In this document: piece after piece, positions 22,611-30,536 of the stretch
Position numbering within the stretch: position 1 is the first letter of the stretch
How the letters are laid out: every line of letters begins with the position of its first letter
The notes under the pieces: generated by a model
Seen by the model: the letters and a program-made list of their open reading frames with translations, nothing else
What the model was told of the DNA's origin: nothing
The model's database searches: none
Made by a program: the position numbers and the translations under genes
Assembly: GCA_965203135.1 (NCBI GenBank)
Contig: CBDBBO010000001.1
Span: 1,240,001-1,304,000 of the forward strand
Source of the DNA: CATOSD01 sp965203135
GTDB lineage: Bacteria; Chloroflexota; Dehalococcoidia; Lucifugimonadales; CATOSD01
Direction of reading: 5' to 3'
Length of the DNA stretch: 64,000 bases

Positions 22611-23931
22611 GGCAGCCGGGGAAGCCGCGCACCAGCGCCTCGCGGTCGCCGCCGGGGACCGCCATCGAGGTGCGGAACGGGTCGTGGGTGCTCAACACCG
22701 TGCCGTCCGCCTCCACGCGCCAGGCCTGCACCGCGTTGTTGTGGTAGATGGAGTGCAGACCGCGCTCCTTCACCAGGTCGTCGATGATGGGCTGCACCGC
22801 GCCGGTCTCGTCCGTGGCGCGGCTCATCAGCACCGCGGGCCTGCCGTCCCACGTCCAGGGGTAGCGGAAGCGGGTGTGCGCCTTGGACAGCACCGGCTGC
22901 TGCAGCCGGGCGTCGGCCCAGGTTCTGCCGCCGTCGGTGGTGACCTCGACGCGCGTCACGCGGCCCCGGCCCGACCACGCGAGTCCACTCAGCTCCCAGA
23001 AGCCGGCGGCGGGGAGACGGTAGCCGCCGGAGGGCCAGGTTATCACCGACTTGGCGCCCATCTCGAAGGTGAACTGGAGCGACGTGCCGTCCGGCATGAC
23101 GTCGGTGTAGCTGGCCGACTCCTCGCGTCCCATGAACGGGCGGTCGGTCACCTCCAGGCGGCGCAGCCACTTGATGTTGACCGACCCCTCCCAGCCGGGG
23201 ACTATCAGCCGCACGGGGTAGCCCTGCTCGGGCCGCAGCGCCTCGCCGTTCTGGCCGTAGACCACCAGCACGTCGTCCCAGGCCTTGTAGGCGGGGATGC
23301 TCTTTGCGAACACGGCGGCGTCCTGGGACTCGGCCAGCAGCCAGTCCGCGTCCGGGTCGGCGCCCGCCTCGCGCAGCAGCAGGCTCAGCGGCACGCCGGT
23401 CCACTCGCTGGTGCTGGTGAGGCCGTGCACGTTCTGGGCGGTGTCGGTGGGCACCGGCGGAAACCAGGCGTTGGCGCTGTTCCCGGAGCACTCGATGGAG
23501 TAGGTGAGCGAGACCGAGGGGAAGCGGCGCAGCTCGCCGAGCGTGAACACCCTGGGACTGTCGACCTTCCCGTGAATCAGCAGCTTGTAGGTGGAGGGGG
23601 CGACGTCCGCGGTGCCCGCATGGCTCACCACGTAGTGCAGGTCGGACGGGGTGATGATGCCGTAGGTGCGGTCGATGGGCGCGAACCAGGAGTGCTGACC
23701 CACCTGCAGGCGGAAGGGCTGCTCGAATGGCGTGCGCGAGCCCACCTCGGTGGCGGGGAAGCCGGGCACCTTCGTGGTGTCGACCGGCGGAGGCGACTGG
23801 CCGAGCGCGAGACGGGCGGCCGCCGCCGCGCCCGCGGCGCCCAGCGCGCCGGCGAGGAGCTGGCGGCGCGTGAGGCGGGCGCGCAGCAGACGCTCGGTGA
23901 AGTCTTCGGGGTCGGGCCGGCGTGCGGTCAA
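22603..23931 (-). CDS. Sulfite dehydrogenase-like molybdopterin oxidoreductase (SoxC/SorA type)
   Basis: A 442-residue sulfite-oxidase-family enzyme. A twin-arginine signal (LTRRQLLAGALG, Arg22-Arg23) directs folded export. The molybdenum-ligating Cys is Cys148 in YSIECSGNS, followed by the GLTSTSEWTGVPL and YPVRLIVPGWEG motifs of the Mo-pterin domain and a C-terminal dimerisation domain (VTRVEVTTDGGRTWADA). With the cytochrome encoded next, it likely oxidises sulfite or a related sulfur compound outside the membrane. The exact substrate, free sulfite or a Sox-carrier-bound sulfane, cannot be decided from this window. Confidence 0.9.
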   Translation of the reverse strand: MTARRPDPEDFTERLLRARLTRRQLLAGALGAAGAAAAARLALGQSPPPVDTTKVPGFPATEVGSRTPFEQPFRLQVGQHSWFAPIDRTYGIITPSDLHYVVSHAGTADVAPSTYKLLIHGKVDSPRVFTLGELRRFPSVSLTYSIECSGNSANAWFPPVPTDTAQNVHGLTSTSEWTGVPLSLLLREAGADPDADWLLAESQDAAVFAKSIPAYKAWDDVLVVYGQNGEALRPEQGYPVRLIVPGWEGSVNIKWLRRLEVTDRPFMGREESASYTDVMPDGTSLQFTFEMGAKSVITWPSGGYRLPAAGFWELSGLAWSGRGRVTRVEVTTDGGRTWADARLQQPVLSKAHTRFRYPWTWDGRPAVLMSRATDETGAVQPIIDDLVKERGLHSIYHNNAVQAWRVEADGTVLSTHDPFRTSMAVPGGDREALVRGFPGCLA

Positions 23932-23955
23932 GGTGATTTCCTGAGGAGGGCCGTT

Positions 23956-24642
23956 CTATTCGCCGCGCAGACGCCGCAACTCCGCTTCGAGTTGCGCAGC
24001 GCGCGCCTCCGCCGCGAGGCGGGCGTCCTTCTCTTCCTGGTGGGTCAGCAGCCACACGCTTCGCTCGGGGTCCCAGTACCGCAACTCCCCCTCCATCCAC
24101 CACAGATCCAGATTCAGCGCGTCGCTGTGCCCCCACACCGAACCGTCGCTCTCGCGCCGCATCTCCAGACGCCGGTACTCCCCGTCCACCAGACGCTCCC
24201 CCACCAGCGGCTCGCGGTAGTAGTCCCCGCCCGTCTGGTCGTAGCGCCAGTACTCTCCTACCCCTATCCGGGCATACAGGTCGCGCTTGGTTCCCAGGTC
24301 TCTGCGCGCCGTGCTCGGTGAGGCTATCTCCATCACGTAATCAGGCGGTTTGCCCACCTCCCACAGCAGGTAGGTGTTGTTGCCTTCCAACGATAGCGAT
24401 TCCAGCGCGGCCTCGGATAGCCCGAACACCGCGTAGCAGTCCGGGGACACGTTGCGGCGTGGATCGCCCTCGACGTAGTACAAGAAGGTGTTGCCGTTGA
24501 CGTGGGCGCCCTCGACCTTCTCGAAGTGTACTTCAAGCGGACCCACCACTCTGCGAAATATGGGCGATTGGTACTCTCCGTCAGGCAAGGGCATACCGTC
24601 CGACTCAGGGTAGAAGATGGTGGTGGCGCGTCCGGTGGTCAT
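23956..24642 (-). CDS. Uma2 family (DUF820) putative endonuclease, paralogue C
   Basis: A 228-residue second gene of the inverted Uma2 pair, counterpart of paralogue B: both carry the SPIFRRVVGPLEVHFE block at residues 26-42. Its C-terminal region (WMEGELRYWDPERSVW, QEEKDARLAAEAR) instead matches its neighbour D. The Uma2 core motifs and the coiled-coil tail are intact. It overlaps D by 4 bp and ends 24 bp beyond the start of the sulfite dehydrogenase gene, on the same strand. Confidence 0.85.
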   Translation of the reverse strand: MTTGRATTIFYPESDGMPLPDGEYQSPIFRRVVGPLEVHFEKVEGAHVNGNTFLYYVEGDPRRNVSPDCYAVFGLSEAALESLSLEGNNTYLLWEVGKPPDYVMEIASPSTARRDLGTKRDLYARIGVGEYWRYDQTGGDYYREPLVGERLVDGEYRRLEMRRESDGSVWGHSDALNLDLWWMEGELRYWDPERSVWLLTHQEEKDARLAAEARAAQLEAELRRLRGE

Positions 24643-25379
24643 CGCATCCTCCTTTCGCCGCGCAGACGCCGCAACTCCGCTTCGAGTTGCGCGGCGCGCG
24701 CCTCCGCCGCGACCCGGGCATCTCGCTCAGAGTCCACACGCGCCTCCGCCGCGAGGCGCGCGTCCTTCTCTTCCTGGTGGGTCATCAGCCACACGCTTCG
24801 CTCGTGGTCCCAGTACCGCAACTCCCCCTCCATCCACCACAGGTCCAGATTCAGCGCGTCGCTGTGGCCCCACACCGATCCGTCGCTTTCGTGGTGCAAT
24901 TCGAACCGCTCGTACTCGCCGCCCACAAGACGCTCGCCCACCAGCGGCTCACGGTAGAAGTCCCCGCCCGTCTGGTCGTAGCGCCAGTACTCGCCTACGC
25001 CTATCCGAGCATACAGGTCGCGCTTGGTTCCCAGGTCTCTGCGCGCCGTGCTCGGTGAGGCTATCTCCATCACATAATCGGGCGGCTTGCCCACTTCCCA
25101 TAGCAGATAGGTGTTGTTGCCTTCCAGCGATAGCGACTCCAGCGCCGCCTCGGATAGTCCGAAGACCGCGTAGCAGTCCGGCGAGACGCGACGGTTCGCA
25201 TCACCCTCAACGTAGTACAGAAAGGTGTTGCCGTTGGCGTGGGCGCCCACCATGTCTCTGAAGTGGACTCGTAGAGGACTGACCGTGTCGTTCAACAGGG
25301 GCGCTTGATACTCTCCGTCAGGCAAGGGCATACCGTCCGACTCAGGGTAGAAGATGGTGGTGGCGCGTCCGGTGGTCAT
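24639..25379 (-). CDS. Uma2 family (DUF820) putative endonuclease, paralogue D
   Basis: A 246-residue first gene of the inverted pair, exactly the length of paralogue A and sharing its SPLLNDTVSPLRVHFRD-type block. The start chosen is ATG 25379 behind AAGGAGG, as in A; upstream codons in this frame are non-coding leader. Active-site-like motifs (SPDCYAVFG, VMEIASPST, TKRDLYA) and the Ala/Glu/Arg coiled coil are present. Residues 150-160 (YERFELHHESDG) are unique to this copy. Confidence 0.85.
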   Translation of the reverse strand: MTTGRATTIFYPESDGMPLPDGEYQAPLLNDTVSPLRVHFRDMVGAHANGNTFLYYVEGDANRRVSPDCYAVFGLSEAALESLSLEGNNTYLLWEVGKPPDYVMEIASPSTARRDLGTKRDLYARIGVGEYWRYDQTGGDFYREPLVGERLVGGEYERFELHHESDGSVWGHSDALNLDLWWMEGELRYWDHERSVWLMTHQEEKDARLAAEARVDSERDARVAAEARAAQLEAELRRLRGERRMR

Positions 25380-25402
25380 CGCATCCTCCTTGCTGCCTTG
25401 CT

Positions 25403-25426
25403 GCGGCGATTTTAGCACACCGCCGC
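25403..25426 (-). promoter_or_regulatory. Promoter palindrome of the second Uma2 operon
   Basis: On the minus strand this has the same GCGGCG-12 bp-CGCCGC inverted repeat enclosing TGTGCTAAAAT as at 6153-6176. It is kept identical in both copies while the leader beyond it differs by 8 bp, so the element may matter for expression. Confidence 0.6.
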
Positions 25427-25568
25427 CGCATTCCGGCAGGCGCAGGCCGACGCAGGGGGTGGCCTTACGAAGTTCCCGTTCCCCGTCCAAGACACGCGGG
25501 AGCGGGTGTTGGGAATGGCAGAGCGAGGTCCCGGGATGGCGGGACAGCGGCCAACAGCCGCGAGCCCC

Positions 25569-26477
25569 CTACCCGCCCCGCAGCCTGGGGTCGAGCTGGT
25601 CGCGCATCCCGTCGCCGAGCATGTTGAACGCCCAGACGCCGACGGTCAGCGCCACGCCGGGCCAGATGGCCATCCAGGGGGCGCGCTGCATGTACGACAG
25701 GCCCGAGCCGCTCAGCATGGACCCCCAGGTGGGGAACGGCGGCGGCACGCCGTAGCCGAGGAAGCTCAGCGACGCCTCGGCGAGTATGAACACGCCCAGG
25801 CTTATGGTGGCCATGATGATGATGGGAGCGAAGGCGTTGGGCACCACGTGCAACAGGAAAACGCGCAGGTGTCCGGCCCCGACGGCGCGCGCTGCCTCCA
25901 CGTAGGTGGTCTCCTTGAGCGCAAGCGCCTCGCCGCGCAGCACCCGCGACGTGCTGATCCCTCGGTCGAGCGAGAGCACCAGGATTATCTGCCACAGGCC
26001 CTGGCCCACCACGCTGACCATGGCGAGCAGGATGATCAGCGTGGGAATGGTCATCCAGCCGTCCACGAAACGCTGCACCAGCATGTCTACCTTGCCGCCC
26101 ATGTAGCCGGTGCCCATACCGAAGACAATGGCGATGAGGAGGAAGCCCGCGACGCAGGAGAATGCGACGACGAGCGAGACGCGCGCGCCCACCACGATGC
26201 GGCTGAAGATGTCGCGCCCGAGCTGGTCGGTGCCCATCAGGTGAGAGAGGCTGTGGCCCATCAGCGACTCCTGGAGGTTTTGCTCGCGGTAGTCGTATGG
26301 GGCGATGAAGTCGGCAAAAACCGCCGTCAAGAGCAGCACGGCGACGATGACCAGGCCCGTGGCGGCGAGCGGCTTTTCACGGAACAGCCGCACCACGAAG
26401 TCTACCCAGCGGTTGCGCCGCTTTCGCTGCGCAACGCCCTCCAGAGCGACCTCTATACCCTGCTGTCTCTGTTCCAT
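25569..26477 (-). CDS. Peptide/nickel-type ABC transporter permease, DppC-like
   Basis: A 302-residue inner-membrane permease. After a cytoplasmic N-terminus the first helix (AATGLVIVAVLLLTAVFADFIAP) precedes the DppC-type LMGTDQLGRDIFSRIVVGAR motif. The EAA loop ARAVGAGHLRVFLLHVVPN contacts the ATPase, and the C-terminus has the MAIWPGVALTVGVWAFNMLGDGMRDQLDPRLRG ending. The start is ATG 26477. It is the third gene of an importer operon (binding protein, DppB, DppC). No ATPase gene is present here, so it must use ATPases encoded elsewhere. Confidence 0.93.
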   Translation of the reverse strand: MEQRQQGIEVALEGVAQRKRRNRWVDFVVRLFREKPLAATGLVIVAVLLLTAVFADFIAPYDYREQNLQESLMGHSLSHLMGTDQLGRDIFSRIVVGARVSLVVAFSCVAGFLLIAIVFGMGTGYMGGKVDMLVQRFVDGWMTIPTLIILLAMVSVVGQGLWQIILVLSLDRGISTSRVLRGEALALKETTYVEAARAVGAGHLRVFLLHVVPNAFAPIIIMATISLGVFILAEASLSFLGYGVPPPFPTWGSMLSGSGLSYMQRAPWMAIWPGVALTVGVWAFNMLGDGMRDQLDPRLRGG

Positions 26478-26494
26478 TCGGGCCTTACCTTCCT

Positions 26495-27460
26495 CTAGCG
26501 GTAGCGTATCCTGGGGTTGAGCCAGCCGTAGCTCAGGTCGACCAGCAGGTTGATGATCATTACGAGCGTTCCGGTGAACAGGATCACGCCCTGGATGACC
26601 GGATAGTCTCTCTGCTTGATGGCGGCCAGCATGAGCTGGCCCATGCCGGGCAGCCCCCAGATCTGCTCCAGCACCACGGTGCCGCCCAGCGCGAAGGCGA
26701 AGTTTATGCCGATGAGGCTGACGACGGGGATCATGGCGTTCTTGAGGGCGTGACGCATGAGTATGGCCCGGTCCACGAGACCTTTGGCCCGCGCGGTGCG
26801 GATGTAGTCCTGCCGCATCACCTCGAGCACGGTCGCGCGCGTCATGCGAGCGACCTGGGACCCCTGCGACACGGCCAGGATCATGGCCGGGAAGAAGAAC
26901 TGCTGGATGTTGAGCCACGGGTCGTCGAAGAACTCGTTGACGCCCCAGGGCGGGGACCAATTGAACCACAGCGAACCGAACAGCAGCAGCAGCACGGCGG
27001 TCCAGAAGAAGGGCACGGAGAGCCCCAATATGGCGACGCTTCGTAAGACGTAGTCCATCCACGAGTCCTGGCGTACCGCCGAGAATATGCCGATGGCCAA
27101 CCCCCAGACCACCATGAGCACGAGCGTGAATATGACGAGCTCGAAGGTAATTGGGAAGCGTCGCTTGATGTCCTCCACGATGTCTATCTTGGTGAGCAGG
27201 GACGCGCCCAGATCGCCGCGGACTATCTCGCTGACCCAGACGAAGTACTGGATGTAGATGGGCCGGTCCAGCCCGAGGTCTTGGCGTATCCGCTCTTTGA
27301 GGGCGGGGTCGATCTCGCCGCCGCGTCCGCCCGAAAGCTGCGCCGCGATGGTGTCCACCACGTCGCCGGGAAGCAGGCGCACCATGCCGAACACGAGCAC
27401 CGTAAGCACGAACACGCTGGGGATTACCAGCAGAACACGCCTTAGAATGTAGTCTCGCAT
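26495..27460 (-). CDS. Peptide/nickel-type ABC transporter permease, DppB-like
   Basis: A 321-residue permease with the DppB N-terminus MRDYILRRVLLVIPSVFVLTVLVFGMVRLLPGD, the EAA loop IRTARAKGLVDRAILMRHALKN, and six predicted helices. The start ATG 27460 follows AGGGGG at a good spacing. It is separated by 17 bp from DppC. The upstream gap to the binding-protein gene holds a strong stem-loop at 27552-27594. Confidence 0.93.
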   Translation of the reverse strand: MRDYILRRVLLVIPSVFVLTVLVFGMVRLLPGDVVDTIAAQLSGGRGGEIDPALKERIRQDLGLDRPIYIQYFVWVSEIVRGDLGASLLTKIDIVEDIKRRFPITFELVIFTLVLMVVWGLAIGIFSAVRQDSWMDYVLRSVAILGLSVPFFWTAVLLLLFGSLWFNWSPPWGVNEFFDDPWLNIQQFFFPAMILAVSQGSQVARMTRATVLEVMRQDYIRTARAKGLVDRAILMRHALKNAMIPVVSLIGINFAFALGGTVVLEQIWGLPGMGQLMLAAIKQRDYPVIQGVILFTGTLVMIINLLVDLSYGWLNPRIRYR

Positions 27461-27551
27461 ACGACCCCCTGGGAGGCGCGGCCCCGATAGGCGCGCCATT
27501 GGCTCCGCGCGATTGTGGAGCCGGCCGCCCGGATTCAGTCGGCGCTATGCG

Positions 27552-27594
27552 GGACACCCCGAGACACGGTTCGCGCCGCCGCCTCGGGGTGTCC
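27552..27594 (-). terminator. 12-bp stem-loop between binding protein and permease genes
   Basis: Arms GGACACCCCGAG (27552-27563) and CTCGGGGTGTCC (27583-27594) pair perfectly across a 19-base loop. It lies 24 bp after the binding-protein stop and before the permease start. There is no T-run, so it is more likely a partial terminator or mRNA-stabilising structure giving more binding protein than permease. Confidence 0.65.
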
Positions 27595-27618
27595 GTCCGC
27601 TTAGTTTCTCAGGCTATC

Positions 27619-29544
27619 CTATCGGTCTACCCAGGCCAGGGCCAGGTTGTTGCCGATCGGGTAGGAGTACTGGTACTGGTAGTTCACCAGCCATGGCTGA
27701 ATGGCCACTATCTGGATCCAGTTCGTGCTCATGGCGTAGTACTGCTTCTCCATGAGGTAGCGCTGGACGTCGGCCACCAGTTCGAAGCGCTTGGCCGGAT
27801 CCACCTCCGACTCTTCGGCGTCGATCATGGCGTCGAGGGTCTCGTCCACGAGACCTGAGATGGGCTGTACGTTGAGCGTGTTGCGGGAGTGGTAGCCCCT
27901 GTGCAGCCAGTCGCTGGGATCCCAGCCGTAGCCCGGGAAGCCGTAGCCGAGAGTGAAGTCGCCCGACTCCCAGGTCTCGACGCGGGCTGAGCCGTCACGC
28001 ACGATAATCTCGAGGTCGATGCCTATGTTTCGCAGCGACTCTACCACCAGCTCGCCCTCGCTGAAGAAGCGGTTGCCCAGGTCGTTGGTGAGCAGGAACT
28101 GGCCGGAAATGGGGTTGTCCACGGAGTAGCCCGACTCCGCCATCAGTGCCTTGGCGCCCTCCACGTCGTAGTCCAGGTAGCGCTCGCCGGGAATGCCGTC
28201 GCCGTCGAAGTCTCCGTACTGTCCGGGCGGCAGCCAGAACTGGTTGCCTGGAGCGAGCGGCGTGGCAAAGGGCAGGCCCCAGCCGCCGAGCACGCTGTTA
28301 ACCCAGCCCTCTTTGTCGATGGAGAGCTGTATGGCGCGGCGGACGTTGATGTCGTGGAACGGCGTGCCCTCGCTGAAGTTGGGGTAGACGGCGCGCTGGT
28401 TCGTGGGGTCTACGAATATCTCCCACACGGTGTCCGGGTTGCTCTTGCTGAGGTCGAGGTAGCGCTCGGTGCTCATGCCGCACGTCTCGAGCGCCAGCGC
28501 GCCCAGCTTGCCGGTGCGGAAGCCCGCGTCCTGCGCGCGCTCGTCCTTGATCACGAACATCTCGACGCTGTCGATGAACGGAAGCTGGTTGCCGCGCCCG
28601 TCCTCCTTCCAGTAGAGGCTGTTGGCGTCATAGGTGACCGAGACGTCCGGCGTCCAGCCGGTCATCACCCAGGGTCCGGTGCCGTACTGGTCTTCGACGT
28701 TGTTCATGGCGTCGGCTACCAGCAGGCTGGGATCGTCGGCCAAGCGCTTCTTGAAGCCGTCCAGGCCGTAGAGCTGCGGCCCGCGGATGGCGAGCTTGTA
28801 CAGGAAAGAAGCCGTGGGACGGTTCAGAGTCACTTCCAGGGTGTAGTCGTCGATGGCCTTCCAGGACTCCGGTCCGTCGATCTCCGGGAAGCGCGCCCTG
28901 AAGCGGCTGGTCTCGGGTCCGAACGCGAAGTCGGCGACCTCCACCCAGTCGTGGGCGGTGACGTCGCGCTCCATGTCGACGTCGAGCTGGTCGTCGTTGT
29001 ACTTCACGCCCTTGCGCAGGTTGAAAGTCCAGACCAGGCCGTCGTCGGTCACCGACCAACTCTCCGCCAGGTGGGGCTGCGGCGTGTAGTCGGCGGGGTT
29101 GGTGCCCGGCCCCTGCGGGAAGGTTACGAGCGTCTCGGCCCACAGCGAAATGTACATGTTGCTGTAGGCTCCCTGGTGCAGCCAGTCCCAGTAGCGCGGG
29201 AAGGGCCAGCCGTTGGTCACCAGGTCCACGTGTCCGCCGCGTATCGGATCGTAGTTCGCGGGCGGCTGCGGAAGCTGCAGCGGCACGCCCATCTCGGAGG
29301 CGGCCTGCTGTATCACCTCGGACGCGGTCAGCACCGCCGAGGGCTCCTGCGGCATTGGCGTCGGCTGCATGGCCGGCGGCTGCGTGGGCTGCGGAGCGGT
29401 CTGCGCGGGTGCGGCGGTCGGCTGCACCTGCGCCGCCTGCGTGGGCGCCGCCGGCTCGGTGTCAGCCTCATCGGCGCTGCTGCACGCGGCCATTACAAAC
29501 AGGCCGATGACCAGGGCCAACGGCACAAGCAATAGTCTCCTCAT
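27619..29544 (-). CDS. ABC transporter substrate-binding lipoprotein (SBP family 5)
   Basis: A 641-residue extracytoplasmic binding protein for peptides or similar solutes. The signal peptide MRRLLLVPLALVIGLFVMAAC has its lipobox Cys at residue 21. A Pro/Gln/Thr/Ala-rich linker of about 60 residues follows, then the family-5 fold with LAESWSVTDDGLVWTFNLRKGVKYNDD, DYTLEVTLNRPTASFL and FHDINVRRAIQLSIDK. The start ATG 29544 follows GAGGAGGGA. The gene heads the importer operon. Confidence 0.94.
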   Translation of the reverse strand: MRRLLLVPLALVIGLFVMAACSSADEADTEPAAPTQAAQVQPTAAPAQTAPQPTQPPAMQPTPMPQEPSAVLTASEVIQQAASEMGVPLQLPQPPANYDPIRGGHVDLVTNGWPFPRYWDWLHQGAYSNMYISLWAETLVTFPQGPGTNPADYTPQPHLAESWSVTDDGLVWTFNLRKGVKYNDDQLDVDMERDVTAHDWVEVADFAFGPETSRFRARFPEIDGPESWKAIDDYTLEVTLNRPTASFLYKLAIRGPQLYGLDGFKKRLADDPSLLVADAMNNVEDQYGTGPWVMTGWTPDVSVTYDANSLYWKEDGRGNQLPFIDSVEMFVIKDERAQDAGFRTGKLGALALETCGMSTERYLDLSKSNPDTVWEIFVDPTNQRAVYPNFSEGTPFHDINVRRAIQLSIDKEGWVNSVLGGWGLPFATPLAPGNQFWLPPGQYGDFDGDGIPGERYLDYDVEGAKALMAESGYSVDNPISGQFLLTNDLGNRFFSEGELVVESLRNIGIDLEIIVRDGSARVETWESGDFTLGYGFPGYGWDPSDWLHRGYHSRNTLNVQPISGLVDETLDAMIDAEESEVDPAKRFELVADVQRYLMEKQYYAMSTNWIQIVAIQPWLVNYQYQYSYPIGNNLALAWVDR

Positions 29545-29782
29545 CGTTCCCTCCTCTATAGGGTTCTCATCCCGCACCCCGTCACTTGCCTGTCCAGGCC
29601 GACGCCACGGGCAAAAAGCCTCGCCGTCTCGTTCGGGGCTGGCGGATTTTGAGATACTGCCACTTTTTGTTGGCCGTGTCAATAAAATTGAACCTGCCCG
29701 CAGTTGACTCCGGCGTTCTGTGCTAGGATTGGCGGCGCGGGCCTTGCCCCCGCTACCGAATCACAGGCCCACGATCCATCAG

Positions 29783-30532
29783 ATGCGCACCATCAGGCTT
29801 TCCACCGAGTCCTACTCCCAGCGCCCCGCGCTCGACACCGCCGTGTCCAGGGCGCTGATGCTGCGCGTGGCCGAGCGTTCGGAGCCCGAGACGCTGCGGC
29901 TGTTCCGGCCCGGCGACATCGTCGCGTTCGGCGCGCAGGACCGGCGCTCGCCCGGCTACGCCCGCGCCGTCGAGGCCGCGCGCGCTCACGGGTTCGCGGC
30001 GGTCAACCGGATGGTGGGCGGCACGGCCGCCGTGTTCCACGAGCGGACTCTCGCCTTTACCTGGACGATTCCCGACCGCGACCCGCGCCAGAACATCGAC
30101 GCGCGCTTTCGAGAGACGGCCTCGCTCATCGCCGCGGCGCTGCGCCGGTTGGGCGTGGACGCGCGCGTGGGCGAGGTGCCCGGCGAGTACTGCCCGGGCG
30201 AGTACAGCGTGAACGCGAGGGGCCGTACCAAGCTCATGGGCGTGGGGCAGCGCATCGTATCGGGCGCGGCGCACGTGGGCGGCGTGGTGGTGGTGGGCGA
30301 CAGCGGCAGAATACGCGACGTGCTGACGCCGGTGTACGCCGCGCTGGCGCACGACTGGTCGCCGGAGACGGCGGGCAGCGTGGAAGACGAGCTGGGCGCC
30401 GCGCGCTTCGAGGACGCGCGGCGAGCCATAGCCGACGAGTTCGCGGAGCGCTACGAGCTGTACGAGGCCGCGCTGCCCAGCGCAATCAAAGAGCGCGCGC
30501 TGGGCCTGGAGCCGGAGCACGCGGTGGCGTAG
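29783..30532 (+). CDS. Lipoate-protein ligase-like BPL/LPL enzyme
   Basis: A 249-residue protein of the biotin/lipoate ligase superfamily. The acyl-binding loop is RMVGGTAAVFH (76-86, equivalent to RRxGGG-type loops), and the conserved Lys150 lies in ARGRTKLMGVGQRI, followed by the GGVVVVGD strand. It probably attaches lipoate or octanoate to E2 or GcvH proteins. The start is ATG 29783, with an extended -10 (TGCTAGGAT, 29721-29729) upstream. No lipA or dehydrogenase gene is adjacent. It converges with the CoA-transferase gene, 4 bp between stops. Confidence 0.82.
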   Translation: MRTIRLSTESYSQRPALDTAVSRALMLRVAERSEPETLRLFRPGDIVAFGAQDRRSPGYARAVEAARAHGFAAVNRMVGGTAAVFHERTLAFTWTIPDRDPRQNIDARFRETASLIAAALRRLGVDARVGEVPGEYCPGEYSVNARGRTKLMGVGQRIVSGAAHVGGVVVVGDSGRIRDVLTPVYAALAHDWSPETAGSVEDELGAARFEDARRAIADEFAERYELYEAALPSAIKERALGLEPEHAVA

Positions 30533-30536
30533 CCCC

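Larger units (their letters stand above)
23956..25426 (-). repeat. Inverted duplication, copy 2 (Uma2 gene pair with promoter)
   Basis: Reverse-oriented counterpart of 6150-7636, including the promoter palindrome, the ribosome site, the ATGA gene overlap and both genes. Differences are clustered in short blocks rather than spread evenly. One is an extra 8 bp (CAGCAAGG-type) in the leader of this copy. Confidence 0.85.

Noticed and set aside
22163..24321. Long frames on both strands over the sulfite dehydrogenase pair
   Set aside because: Both conflict with the overlapping cytochrome and molybdenum enzyme genes, which carry all family motifs.
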